Shown here in pieces: positions 26,591 to 34,614 of a stretch of 64,000 bases of DNA (position 1 is the stretch's first letter; each line of letters opens with the position of its first letter). A program made the translations under genes and the position numbers. This DNA is from Segatella copri. Lineage in GTDB: Bacteria; Bacteroidota; Bacteroidia; Bacteroidales; Bacteroidaceae. The notes beneath the pieces are model-generated. The model was not told the origin of the DNA. It did not search any database and saw nothing but the letters and a program-made list of their open reading frames with translations. The DNA lies in the NCBI RefSeq assembly GCF_019249795.2, contig NZ_CP156891.1:62001-126000 (forward strand), written 5' to 3'.

Positions 26591-26678
26591 CTTACGATGC
26601 AAAAATCAGTTACTTACGATATGAAAGTCAGGGACTTATGATGCAAAAGTCAGTAGCTTACGATGTATAAGTAGCTAC
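26591..26678. repeat. 22-bp tandem repeat, four copies
   Basis: Units begin at 26591, 26613, 26635 and 26657, each starting CTTACGAT or CTTATGAT and continuing into A-rich sequence with TCAG. A degenerate fifth unit may precede at 26569. The array ends 3 bases before the stop of the convergent sugar transferase gene. Confidence 0.9.
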
Positions 26679-26681
26679 TCA

Positions 26682-27311
26682 TTAAAATATTTTGCCAAAC
26701 ATGATATTCGTCATAGTTTTGAACAGAATCTTAGCATCAAACCACCAGGATCTGTGTTCCAGGTAGTAGAGGTCAAGACTCAATCTTCTCAACATCTTTG
26801 GCATCGTATCCGTATATCCGTTATATAGGGTAGCATAAGAAGTAGCACCCGGACGAATCTGATACAGATAAGTATATCGAGGGTCATGTTCCATAATCTG
26901 GTCTATATAGTATTTTCGTTCTGGGCGGGGACCGACTAATGACATATCGCCTTTTACGATGTTCCACAATTGTGGAAGTTCGTCAAAATGGTGGGCCCTA
27001 ATGAATTTTCCCACACGTGTGAGTCGCGTGTCGCCCTCAATCTCCAGTAGATTTGGACCATCTTTTTCTGCATCAGCCTTCATAGATCTGAACTTATAGA
27101 TGTTGAAAGGTTTCCCGTGCAAACCTATACGTTCTTGCTTGTAGATGATAGGTAATCCATCTTCCCATTTGATAGCTAAGGAGATAATGACAAATAGGGG
27201 AGAAGATAGAACGAGACAAGGTACAGAAACAAGAATATCTGTGGAACGTTTTACAAAACGCTCCATTCTGTTGTTTCTATTCTTGGTTTCTGTTTTGTTT
27301 TGTATGATCAT
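26682..27311 (-). CDS. Undecaprenyl-phosphate sugar phosphotransferase (WcaJ/PglC-type initiating transferase)
   Basis: A 209-residue bacterial sugar transferase that loads the first sugar phosphate onto undecaprenyl phosphate for polysaccharide assembly. There is one N-terminal hydrophobic helix (SVPCLVLSSPLFVIISLAI, residues ~33-51). The conserved catalytic stretch follows (QERIGLHGKPFNIYKFRSMK near 79-98, FDELPQLWNIVKGDMSLVGP near 133-152). It lacks the extra membrane segments of full WcaJ, so it is the short form. The ATG at 27311 overlaps the stop of the WecA-like gene as ATGA, implying translational coupling and supporting this start. Confidence 0.92.
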   Translation of the reverse strand: MIIQNKTETKNRNNRMERFVKRSTDILVSVPCLVLSSPLFVIISLAIKWEDGLPIIYKQERIGLHGKPFNIYKFRSMKADAEKDGPNLLEIEGDTRLTRVGKFIRAHHFDELPQLWNIVKGDMSLVGPRPERKYYIDQIMEHDPRYTYLYQIRPGATSYATLYNGYTDTMPKMLRRLSLDLYYLEHRSWWFDAKILFKTMTNIMFGKIF

Positions 27312-28411
27312 TTCTCTACTTTTTTCTTTAGTTTGATTTTTTGATTGATACCGATGTGTAGCATTGTATAGAGGGCTATATCGATAAGTAAGATACCTGT
27401 TAATCCTACATTCATATAGCCAAGTATTACGTTGGTGCCAACGAAAGTTAGGGTTAATAGGATGATAAAGAATAACGTATAGTGTTGGTTATATCCCATA
27501 GCCAATATCTTGTGATGTATGTGGCTTTTGTCTGCATCAAAGATTGGTTTTCTGTTTCTGATGCGATGTAAAACTACTCGTACGACATCAAAAGTAGGTA
27601 TGATGAGCAGACTGTATGCTATCAGTACGCGTTTGGGAGACATTGGCATAATATTGGGATTTACGGCAATTGCTTTGACAAATAGGAATGCCAAGAAGAA
27701 TCCCAACGTTAAGCTGCCCGAATCACCCATGAATATCTTGGTTCCTTTTTCTACTTTCCCCCACATATTATAATATAGGTATACTGTCAGTACGCCAACC
27801 AAACCTGCAATCATCACTTCATAAGCAATCAGGTTGTATGGTATGAAACAATAGAAGAAACCAAGCAGAGCAATGATGGAGAGACTTGTTGCCAAACCAT
27901 CAATGCCGTCTATCAGATTGAGTGCATTGTCAATGAACACAAATACAAGGATGGTTAGAGGAATACCAACAACCGAAGGTATTTCGTAAATTCCAAACAG
28001 TCCGTAAAGGTCATTAATCTGGAGTCCACATATAGGCATGATGCTGGCAGCGAGAATTTGAGCGACAAATTTCACTTTAGCATTAAGACCGATTAAATCG
28101 TCTATGATTCCTACAGAGTAGATAATCGACAGACTCAAGATAAAACCTACGCTCCACATACTGAGAGAGATTTTGTCTTGAATATTATTTGTAGCTATGA
28201 TAAGCAATACTGCCACAGCTGAAATCATCATGCTTGGTATGAATGCAATGCCACCCAATCGTGGTATAGGTGCGCTATGCACTTTTCTTAGGGTTGGAAT
28301 ATCATACAACTTTTTTTTCTTGCAGATTTTCAGCACTGATGGAATGAAAAATGCACCACATGTCATGCTCAGTATGAATGCTCCTATGATTGGTAATATT
28401 TCAGTTAACAT
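27308..28411 (-). CDS. WecA/MraY-family UDP-N-acetylhexosamine undecaprenyl-phosphate transferase
   Basis: A 367-residue polytopic membrane enzyme with about ten hydrophobic segments. Conserved parts are VHSAPIPRLGGIAF near residue 45, the Asp-rich SVGIIDDLIGLNAKVKF near 99-115, NALNLIDGIDGLA near 160, FMGDSGSLTLGF near 229 and the C-terminal DADKSHIHHKI near 294, typical of WecA-type rather than MraY enzymes. It would start a polysaccharide chain with GlcNAc-1-P or a related sugar. The WcaJ-type transferase follows in the same transcript, so the locus encodes two kinds of initiating enzyme. Confidence 0.93.
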   Translation of the reverse strand: MLTEILPIIGAFILSMTCGAFFIPSVLKICKKKKLYDIPTLRKVHSAPIPRLGGIAFIPSMMISAVAVLLIIATNNIQDKISLSMWSVGFILSLSIIYSVGIIDDLIGLNAKVKFVAQILAASIMPICGLQINDLYGLFGIYEIPSVVGIPLTILVFVFIDNALNLIDGIDGLATSLSIIALLGFFYCFIPYNLIAYEVMIAGLVGVLTVYLYYNMWGKVEKGTKIFMGDSGSLTLGFFLAFLFVKAIAVNPNIMPMSPKRVLIAYSLLIIPTFDVVRVVLHRIRNRKPIFDADKSHIHHKILAMGYNQHYTLFFIILLTLTFVGTNVILGYMNVGLTGILLIDIALYTMLHIGINQKIKLKKKVEK

Positions 28412-28478
28412 ATTTATATCTTCATTTTATTATATAAACTGAAAAGGTACGTGAATATTGTATAAAACATAAAAATTG

Positions 28479-28510
28479 TTTGGTTGTTTCATATAAAAGG
28501 AGTATATTTG
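28479..28510 (+). promoter_or_regulatory. Promoter of the AAA-ATPase/nuclease gene
   Basis: TTTG (28479-28482), exactly 20 bases, then TATATTTG (28503-28510), 17 bases before the ATG at 28528. Confidence 0.8.
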
Positions 28511-28527
28511 CAGAAAAATGAGACAAT

Positions 28528-30090
28528 ATGATGCAACTGAATAGAAAATTGCCTTTAGGCATACAGGATTTTGAAGAGATGCGTAGAGATCATTATATCT
28601 ATGCTGATAAGACTGATATGGTTTGGAAACTGGCTAATGGTACTAAATACAATTACCTGAGCCGTCCACGCCGTTTCGGTAAGTCTCTTTTGTGCTCTAC
28701 CCTTAAGTGTTATTTTGAGGGTAGAAAGGAACTCTTTGAAGGTCTCAAAATTATGGAACTTGAGTCGGAGTGGGTAAAACGTCCTGTAATCTATTTCAGT
28801 ATGAGTTTGGGCGGTTCTTCTGCACAGACGCTTACAGAATATTTGAACAATGTATTGTCTTCATACGAGAAAATATATGGCAGAAATCCGGATGAGCAGT
28901 CTTTAGGTAATCGTTTAAATGGTATTATCCAAAGAGCATACGAACAGGCGGGAGTACAGATAGCCATTATAGTAGATGAGTATGATGTTCCTTTGCAGCA
29001 TACCTATGAAACCAATCATCATGATGCATGTCGTGAGATATACCGTAACTTCTTTACAGGGTTAAAAGACTATGGTTACTGCATCAAGTGCGTCTTTATT
29101 ACTGGCATTACTAAGTTTACTCAGATAAGTTTGTTTAGTATGCTTAATACATTAACTAATGTCAGTTTTAGAAATGAGTATGCAACAATATGTGGTTTGA
29201 CTAAAGATGAAATTCAGTTCTATTTTTCAGAACAGCTATCTGAATTGGCAGATAACTATGCTATCACGAAGAGTGCCCTTATGGATACAATGAGTTCTAT
29301 CTATGATGGCTATCATTTCTCTCGTAGTCTCGTCGGTGTTTACAATCCTTTTAGTGTCTGTAATGCCTTGGCTAATCTGCGTCTAAATTCTTATTGGATA
29401 GCTTCTGGTTCCAACGAAATGTTGCTCAAGGTCTTGCGTAAATTCATCAACGAGATTCCTGAGCTGGACAATTGTTTGATTGATTCTGACTATTTGGAAA
29501 TGAGTGATGTCAATATGAATGATTCAAAACTCTTCCTTTATCAGTCCGGTTATCTTACAATCAAAAAGGTAGTAGGTAGCAGTTATATGTTAGGTTATCC
29601 TAACCGAGAAGTACGAAATGCGATGTTTGGTATGATTCTTCCGATAATGTTGCATAAGGAGTCTTCGCAAGTAAGCAATGCTATTCAAGAATTAAAGATA
29701 TCGATGCTAGCTGCTAATATCGATAGGAGTATGCTTTGTCTTAAGCAGTTGGTTGCTGGCACTCCTTATAGTACCCAAAAGAAGGAAAACTTTGTTTTTG
29801 AGGAGCATTTCCGTTTTATTCTGAAAAATATTTTCTATCTCTGTGGCTTTAAGGTCTCAGAGGAACAGCAGATGTCTGCAGGTAGAATAGATTTGGTGGT
29901 TGAAACTTCAGAAAATATCTACATTTTAGAGCTTAAGATGTCTGATAATGGTGGTGTAGTTTCTGCCTCACATCAAATCTCTTCTCGTCATTATGCTGAT
30001 GCCTATGCTGCATCTTCTAAACCCGTTATCTCTTTAGCCCTCGAGTTTGACAGGCAAAGTAGAGGGCTGATGGATTGGAAGATGCTTTAA
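28528..30090 (+). CDS. AAA-ATPase-like protein with C-terminal PD-(D/E)XK nuclease domain (DUF1703 type)
   Basis: A 520-residue protein of a family that is abundant and often multi-copy in Prevotella and relatives. The AAA-ATPase-like domain starts at the N-terminus (LPLGIQDFEEMR, then YIYADKTDMVWKL). It has an unusual P-loop SRPRRFGKSLLCSTL near residues 46-60 and Walker B IAIIVDEYDVPL near 150-161. The C-terminal domain has the nuclease-like pattern GRIDLVVE ... YILELKMS (~452-475), the D and E-x-K of the PD-(D/E)XK fold. Its role is unknown; mobility or defence has been suggested for similar genes. It lies inside the polysaccharide locus on the opposite strand, with its own promoter, as if inserted. 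Confidence 0.88.
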   Translation: MMQLNRKLPLGIQDFEEMRRDHYIYADKTDMVWKLANGTKYNYLSRPRRFGKSLLCSTLKCYFEGRKELFEGLKIMELESEWVKRPVIYFSMSLGGSSAQTLTEYLNNVLSSYEKIYGRNPDEQSLGNRLNGIIQRAYEQAGVQIAIIVDEYDVPLQHTYETNHHDACREIYRNFFTGLKDYGYCIKCVFITGITKFTQISLFSMLNTLTNVSFRNEYATICGLTKDEIQFYFSEQLSELADNYAITKSALMDTMSSIYDGYHFSRSLVGVYNPFSVCNALANLRLNSYWIASGSNEMLLKVLRKFINEIPELDNCLIDSDYLEMSDVNMNDSKLFLYQSGYLTIKKVVGSSYMLGYPNREVRNAMFGMILPIMLHKESSQVSNAIQELKISMLAANIDRSMLCLKQLVAGTPYSTQKKENFVFEEHFRFILKNIFYLCGFKVSEEQQMSAGRIDLVVETSENIYILELKMSDNGGVVSASHQISSRHYADAYAASSKPVISLALEFDRQSRGLMDWKML

Positions 30091-30169
30091 AGGAGTATAG
30101 TGAAGTAAAATTCTTATAGGTAGAAATAATGAATTATTTTTGAGCTAATCTTCTGGTAAGAATGTGTAT

Positions 30170-30237
30170 CCTGAGACAGATTGAAGTCAGATATTGGCTA
30201 TATTTGATAGATTTATCAGACTTCATTCTGTCTCAGG
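30170..30237. terminator. Long inverted repeat between convergent genes
   Basis: Arms 30170-30192 and 30215-30237 match at 21 of 23 positions, starting CCTGAGACAGA. It lies between the ATPase gene end and the end of the interrupted glycosyltransferase, so it may end both transcripts. T runs are absent on both sides. Confidence 0.55.
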
Positions 30238-30870
30238 CCACACTTACAACTGCAAAGGTAAGCTAATATTATCAATTATCATTTACATTGGCGATTAATT
30301 ATTTGTCATGAGGGTTTCATTCTGATGAATAATCTTTGTATATTTAGCTATTACTCTTTGGACATCAAATAGGTTTTCGGCTTTTTTACGGCTCTCATCC
30401 GAAAAGTCCTGTTTCTCTTGTGGAGAGAGGTGTAGGTATCTTAACATAGCTTCCGCTAATGCGTCAGCATTGCGGGCAGGTACAAGAAAGCCATTTTTGC
30501 CTTCAACCACAGCTTCACGACAGCCTGGTATATCAGATGTAATAATAGGCTTGCCTGATGCGCACGCTTCCATTAGGGCACGATTCATACCTTCGCTATA
30601 TGACGGCACAGTAATAACAATGCCTTTTCGTTGAAACACCTTGTCCATATCGTGTGTGAAACCGATATATTTTACTATTCCATCTTCTTCGTCTTTACGA
30701 AGGCGCTCTTCAGGTACGCTTTTCGGATATTTGGGGTCAAGAGAGCCTAATAACTCAAAGTTCACATTAGGATATAAAACTTTTACCTTGCGGGCTGCTT
30801 TCGTAAACTCATCATAACCCTTATCCCACAAAATTCTGCCGATAAACAAAAATGTTGTATCATTAGAGGC

Positions 30871-30876
30871 ATTGTT
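30871..30876. repeat. Target-site duplication, left copy
   Basis: ATTGTT directly precedes the left IS end; the matching copy is at 32036-32041. Confidence 0.88.
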
Positions 30877-30912
30877 ACCTCAGTTCGGGATAAGAAATAG
30901 TGCCTAAAAAAG

Positions 30913-30943
30913 TTGGTAATCTCCGATATTTTTTGTATCTTTG
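30913..30943 (+). promoter_or_regulatory. Transposase promoter within the IS
   Basis: TTG (30913-30915), 20 bases, TATCTTTG (30936-30943), about 40 bases before the transposase ATG. Confidence 0.75.
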
Positions 30944-30985
30944 TAGTTGAAATCCAATTAGTTACAAACATAAAAAGATATCATT

Positions 30986-31903
30986 ATGGAGATTACCAAG
31001 GACAAAGTTACAGAATTATTTTGTATTATTGATGAATTTTACAAAGTTTTTGATGCTGAAAATGCAGGAAAATTGCTTTTGGGTGAAGATGGAGTAAAGC
31101 GCAGACGACGTAAAGCCTCTTTATCTGATAGTGAAATCATGACGATTTTGCTGTATTTCCATTTCGGCTCGTTCCGAAACTTCAAGCATTATTACCTATT
31201 CTTTATTAGAGGAACTTTGAAGTCATATTTTCCAAATGCGGTGTCTTATAACCGTTTTGTAGAACTTGAAAGTCGCGTATTCTTCCCTCTCATGTTCTTC
31301 CTGAATCTCCGTGCTTTTGGCAGATGTACAGGTATAACCTTTGTTGATTCAACCATGATACCAATATGCCACAATCTCAGGCGTTATGCCAACAAAGTGT
31401 TCAAAGGCATTGCCACAAACGGAAAGGGAACAATGGGATGGTGTCATGGGTTCAAGCTACATCTGGCTTGTAATGATAGAGGTGAGATAATTGCTTTTGT
31501 TCTCACTGGTGCAAACGTTAGCGACAAAGATCCAACGGTATTCGATGTGTTGGCTAAACGTCTGTATGGTAAGCTGTTTGCAGATAAAGGATATATCTCG
31601 CAAAAACTCTTCGATTCGCTTTTTGAGGAAGGCATCCAGTTGGTAACAGGACTGAGAGTGAACATGAAGAACAAACTAATGCCGTTCTATGACAAGATGA
31701 TGCTACGCAAAAGATACATCATTGAAACGATTAATGACCTGTTGAAAAATACGGCTCAGATAGTACATTCACGTCACAGGTCTGTTGCGAATTTCATCAT
31801 AAATATTATTTCTGCATTAGGGGCATACTGTTTCTTTGACAACAAGCCCAAGGCACTTACTGGATACGTTATCGAAGATACGAAACAGCTTAGTCTTTTC
31901 TAA
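30986..31903 (+). CDS. IS982-family transposase
   Basis: A 305-residue DDE transposase. The catalytic triad is visible as Asp in ITFVDSTMIPICHN (~residues 112-125), Asp in LFADKGYISQKLFDSL (~191-206) and Glu in RYIIETINDLLKN (~240-252). The N-terminal half has the family pattern KASLSDSEIMTILLYFHFGSFRNFKHYY. The length is right for the family and there is no frameshift, so the enzyme is probably functional. It is encoded opposite to the gene it interrupts. Confidence 0.95.
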   Translation: MEITKDKVTELFCIIDEFYKVFDAENAGKLLLGEDGVKRRRRKASLSDSEIMTILLYFHFGSFRNFKHYYLFFIRGTLKSYFPNAVSYNRFVELESRVFFPLMFFLNLRAFGRCTGITFVDSTMIPICHNLRRYANKVFKGIATNGKGTMGWCHGFKLHLACNDRGEIIAFVLTGANVSDKDPTVFDVLAKRLYGKLFADKGYISQKLFDSLFEEGIQLVTGLRVNMKNKLMPFYDKMMLRKRYIIETINDLLKNTAQIVHSRHRSVANFIINIISALGAYCFFDNKPKALTGYVIEDTKQLSLF

Positions 31904-32035
31904 CATTGCATATTTTACATGAGGATTTTGTCTCAGCAACCATCCAAGATATATAGATGGTTGCCAAGCCTCTGTGTCCCTTATATAAAAACATTATAAA
32001 GCCTTTAGATAGAGCTCGTTATCCCGAACTGAGGT

Positions 32036-32041
32036 ATTGTT
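32036..32041. repeat. Target-site duplication, right copy
   Basis: ATTGTT directly follows the right IS end and matches 30871-30876. Confidence 0.88.
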
Positions 32042-32617
32042 ATATTTCTTATAGTTGTCTATGTTGATGCCTTCACCGCCTTCTAAAAAAACTATTTTTT
32101 TAGGGGCACATAAATGCTTTTGTTCAATTAGCCGGCGATTATAGTCATTAAGCACTATTATATGTTCTGCAAATGAAAGTCCAAATTGATAGAATGCTCT
32201 TGCTGCACGCAGTATGATACTGTCATTTATGAAAATATATCCTAACCCAGCCATCATAGCAGTAGAGCGGCATCCTGCTAGTCTTGCGGCAATTGATCCA
32301 TATATGTTTGGCTTGATGGTATATGTAAAAATGTAATCTGGTTGTTCTTTGCGGAAAATATGAAGCATCGTACGAAAATATTTCATGTCCTTTATTGGGT
32401 TCAGAGATGTGCGCTCCATTTTGATTGGAATGTAATGCACACCATCGGGAATGGTAGTTCTCATTTGTTTGTCTTCTTTTTCTGGAGCGACAAGTACAAC
32501 TTCATGTCCTTTGTTTTTGAGATATTTTATAACTTCGCCTCGAAAATTTACCAATCCCCATAAGGTATTATCGCAAAATATAATTTTCATAATTTAATCT
32601 TCTTTAAAATAGATTTG

Positions 32618-33724
32618 TTATTTATCTTTCTTTTGTTTTAGCAACTGATTGTAGAAATTTACATATTGAGCTGCCATGTTCTTGATGTCAAATTTACTAG
32701 CCTGTTTTTGGCATCTTATTCCAATGTCTTTGAGCATTTTCTTATCGTTATAAAACTGCAATATTTTTACTGCAAGCTCATGCTCGTCGTTTGGAGAAAA
32801 TAAAAGTTGTTGGTTACCAACAACTTCGGCAAGTCCAGGAACATTTGATGCAATGACTGGTTTGGCGTATGCCATACCTTCCACTGCAGCCAAGCCAAAA
32901 CCTTCCCAGTGTGATGACATTACGCCTAAGTCAGCTATACTCCATAGTTGTGCAATATCTTCTCGCATACCTAAAAAATGAGTTCGTTCAGATACACCTT
33001 CTTTCTCAGCTAATTGGCGACAGACTTCTTCACGTTTCCCATATCCGGCAAATAGTACATGAATGTTGTCTGGTAGCAATTTCAGGGCGCGAATTAAGCA
33101 GTCTTGATTCTTTTGCGTAGAGAAACGTGCAACTTGTAATAATACGAAGTTGGTATCTGACAATCCGCTAACAATGTCTTTGCGCTGAATATTCAAGTTT
33201 TTTTGACTGCTTATAGATGGTAATCGAACGCCATTTTCAATGACCTTGATAGTGACTTTATGGGGTGTACGTTTGCGCATAAAATCGGCTGTTGCTTCCG
33301 AAATACAGATAATGCCATCATACAAGCCATATATACATTTGTCAATTTGTGTAGTGAGCCAATACTTTGCACGTGTATTTGATGTATTGTGCTCTGTAGT
33401 TACTAGTATTCCTTTTTTGATGCCACAATGAGCTAGTGCAGCCCAGTATTGTGATGGAAACAAATGGGAGTGTACAACATCTGCATCTTTTATTAGTTGG
33501 TGGAGTTTGGCTATGAGGCAAATATTATACGCTTCATGTTTATGGTTGAGGGCAATCACTTCAATCCCACTTTGCTTCAGCTGCTTTTCAAAATAGCTGT
33601 TTGACGAATATAGTAGGATAACTTTTACGTCATGTCTCATTTGTTTGATTTCCGGCAAAGTTTCTACTAATAGTCTCTCCGCTCCTCCTATTTCAAGAGC
33701 GTTTATTATATGAATAATATTCAT
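32618..33724 (-). CDS. Glycosyltransferase family 4
   Basis: A 368-residue GT-B glycosyltransferase adding a sugar to the growing repeat unit at the cytoplasmic face. It starts MNIIHIINALEIGGAERLLVE, the usual Gly-rich N-terminal loop (an upstream ATG at 33805 lies inside the preceding gene and is rejected). The C-terminal half carries FVLLQVARFSTQKNQDCLI near 205 and HWEGFGLAAVEGMAYAKPVI near 282, containing the E-x7-E region. It is 15 bases downstream of a GT2 gene and 28 bases upstream of the split glycosyltransferase, so it belongs to the same transcript. Confidence 0.92.
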   Translation of the reverse strand: MNIIHIINALEIGGAERLLVETLPEIKQMRHDVKVILLYSSNSYFEKQLKQSGIEVIALNHKHEAYNICLIAKLHQLIKDADVVHSHLFPSQYWAALAHCGIKKGILVTTEHNTSNTRAKYWLTTQIDKCIYGLYDGIICISEATADFMRKRTPHKVTIKVIENGVRLPSISSQKNLNIQRKDIVSGLSDTNFVLLQVARFSTQKNQDCLIRALKLLPDNIHVLFAGYGKREEVCRQLAEKEGVSERTHFLGMREDIAQLWSIADLGVMSSHWEGFGLAAVEGMAYAKPVIASNVPGLAEVVGNQQLLFSPNDEHELAVKILQFYNDKKMLKDIGIRCQKQASKFDIKNMAAQYVNFYNQLLKQKKDK

Positions 33725-33738
33725 TTCTCGTTTTCTAA

Positions 33739-34614
33739 TTATTTGATGATTTTTAAGTCCATTATATGAATAATATATCCGAAAGGTTTGATGATTTTTG
33801 ACCATCGAGGTATTTTGAACAAATTGTCATATACTTCTTCTGACTTATGACAGGCATGAAAACGCCAAAAGTTGAGCCATGAACGCAACTTGATCTTAAA
33901 GGGTACAGAACTATTTGCAAGTTCAGAATAACACAAGCAAGTTCCTTTCCAACTATTCATTCTAATCTTGGTGATTTTTGCGGAGAGGCCATCAGTCAAG
34001 TATTCACACAAGTATACATTTTTATTAAAATAATGTGTCTTGTATTTTCTTGCTATACGATTAAACAGAAATGCTTCAGGACAAAATCGTTCATCATTAA
34101 ATACAGGAAATGGATATTTCTTAATAACGGTTGTACGAATAGCTTCTGCAGCATCGCCTTTAATATGATATTTATATCTAAAATCAAGAGCAGAACAATC
34201 GATTTCTTTGAAATTTAAATTGCCTCCAACTCGTTCTCCATTTTTATAAAATCTCATGCCACAGAGTACAGCAATATCTTTGTTGTCACTAATTTTTTTT
34301 GATTCTTTTATGATATTTTCTATACTGTGTTCTGGTAATTGGTCATCGCTGTCAACAATGAAGAACCATTCACCCAAAGCTTTTTGTGCCCCAAAGTTTA
34401 TAGCAACATGTTTGCCATGGTTTTGAGTTTTAAAATAGTGAATGGGAAACAAATCAGAATTAAATCTATGGCATAGTTCCTCTGTATTGTCCGTAGAGCC
34501 ATCATCAACAATAATCCATTCAAAATCTTGACAAGTCTGCTTTCGCAGGCTTTCATACAGCGCACCTAAGGTATAGGCGCGATTATATGTTGGTGTAAAT
34601 ATTGATATTTTCAT
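33739..34614 (-). CDS. Glycosyltransferase family 2
   Basis: A 291-residue GT-A enzyme with the N-terminal signature ISIFTPTYNRAYTLGALYESL, the nucleotide-binding IIVDDGSTDNTEEL near residue 34-47 and the metal-binding FIVDSDDQLPEHSI near 89-102. The remainder shows acceptor-domain features without membrane segments. It overlaps the upstream GT2 gene by 4 bases (ATGA), so they are translationally coupled. The donor and acceptor sugars are unknown. Confidence 0.92.
   Translation of the reverse strand: MKISIFTPTYNRAYTLGALYESLRKQTCQDFEWIIVDDGSTDNTEELCHRFNSDLFPIHYFKTQNHGKHVAINFGAQKALGEWFFIVDSDDQLPEHSIENIIKESKKISDNKDIAVLCGMRFYKNGERVGGNLNFKEIDCSALDFRYKYHIKGDAAEAIRTTVIKKYPFPVFNDERFCPEAFLFNRIARKYKTHYFNKNVYLCEYLTDGLSAKITKIRMNSWKGTCLCYSELANSSVPFKIKLRSWLNFWRFHACHKSEEVYDNLFKIPRWSKIIKPFGYIIHIMDLKIIK

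Larger units (their letters stand above)
30877..32035. mobile_element. IS982-family insertion sequence, 1159 bp
   Basis: The ends are 17-bp perfect inverted repeats: ACCTCAGTTCGGGATAA at 30877-30893 and its complement at 32019-32035. They are flanked by the 6-bp direct repeat ATTGTT. One intact transposase gene is inside, with its own promoter. Perfect ends, duplication and an intact gene point to a recent insertion. The 3' side has about 115 bases between the transposase stop and the right repeat without an ORF. Confidence 0.93.
30295..32590 (-). pseudogene. Glycosyltransferase family 4 gene split by an IS982-family element
   Basis: The N-terminal half (32590 to 32036, beginning MKIIFCDNTLWGLVNFRG) and the C-terminal half (30870 to 30295, with FIGRILWDKGYDEF and PSYSEGMNRALMEACASGKP, the nucleotide-sugar-binding E-x7-E region) lie on either side of the element. 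Removing the IS and one copy of the 6-bp duplication joins ...YNN to ASNDTTFLFIGR in frame, giving a 376-residue protein of normal length. As it stands, the N-terminal half reads about 13 codons into the IS end and stops. The C-terminal half has no good start. The enzyme is therefore probably inactive, and the polysaccharide may lack a sugar. Confidence 0.93.

Noticed and set aside
26431..26670. 79-codon ORF in the polysaccharide locus gap
   Set aside because: Its second half is the 22-bp tandem repeat and its composition is not protein-like; coding cannot be supported.
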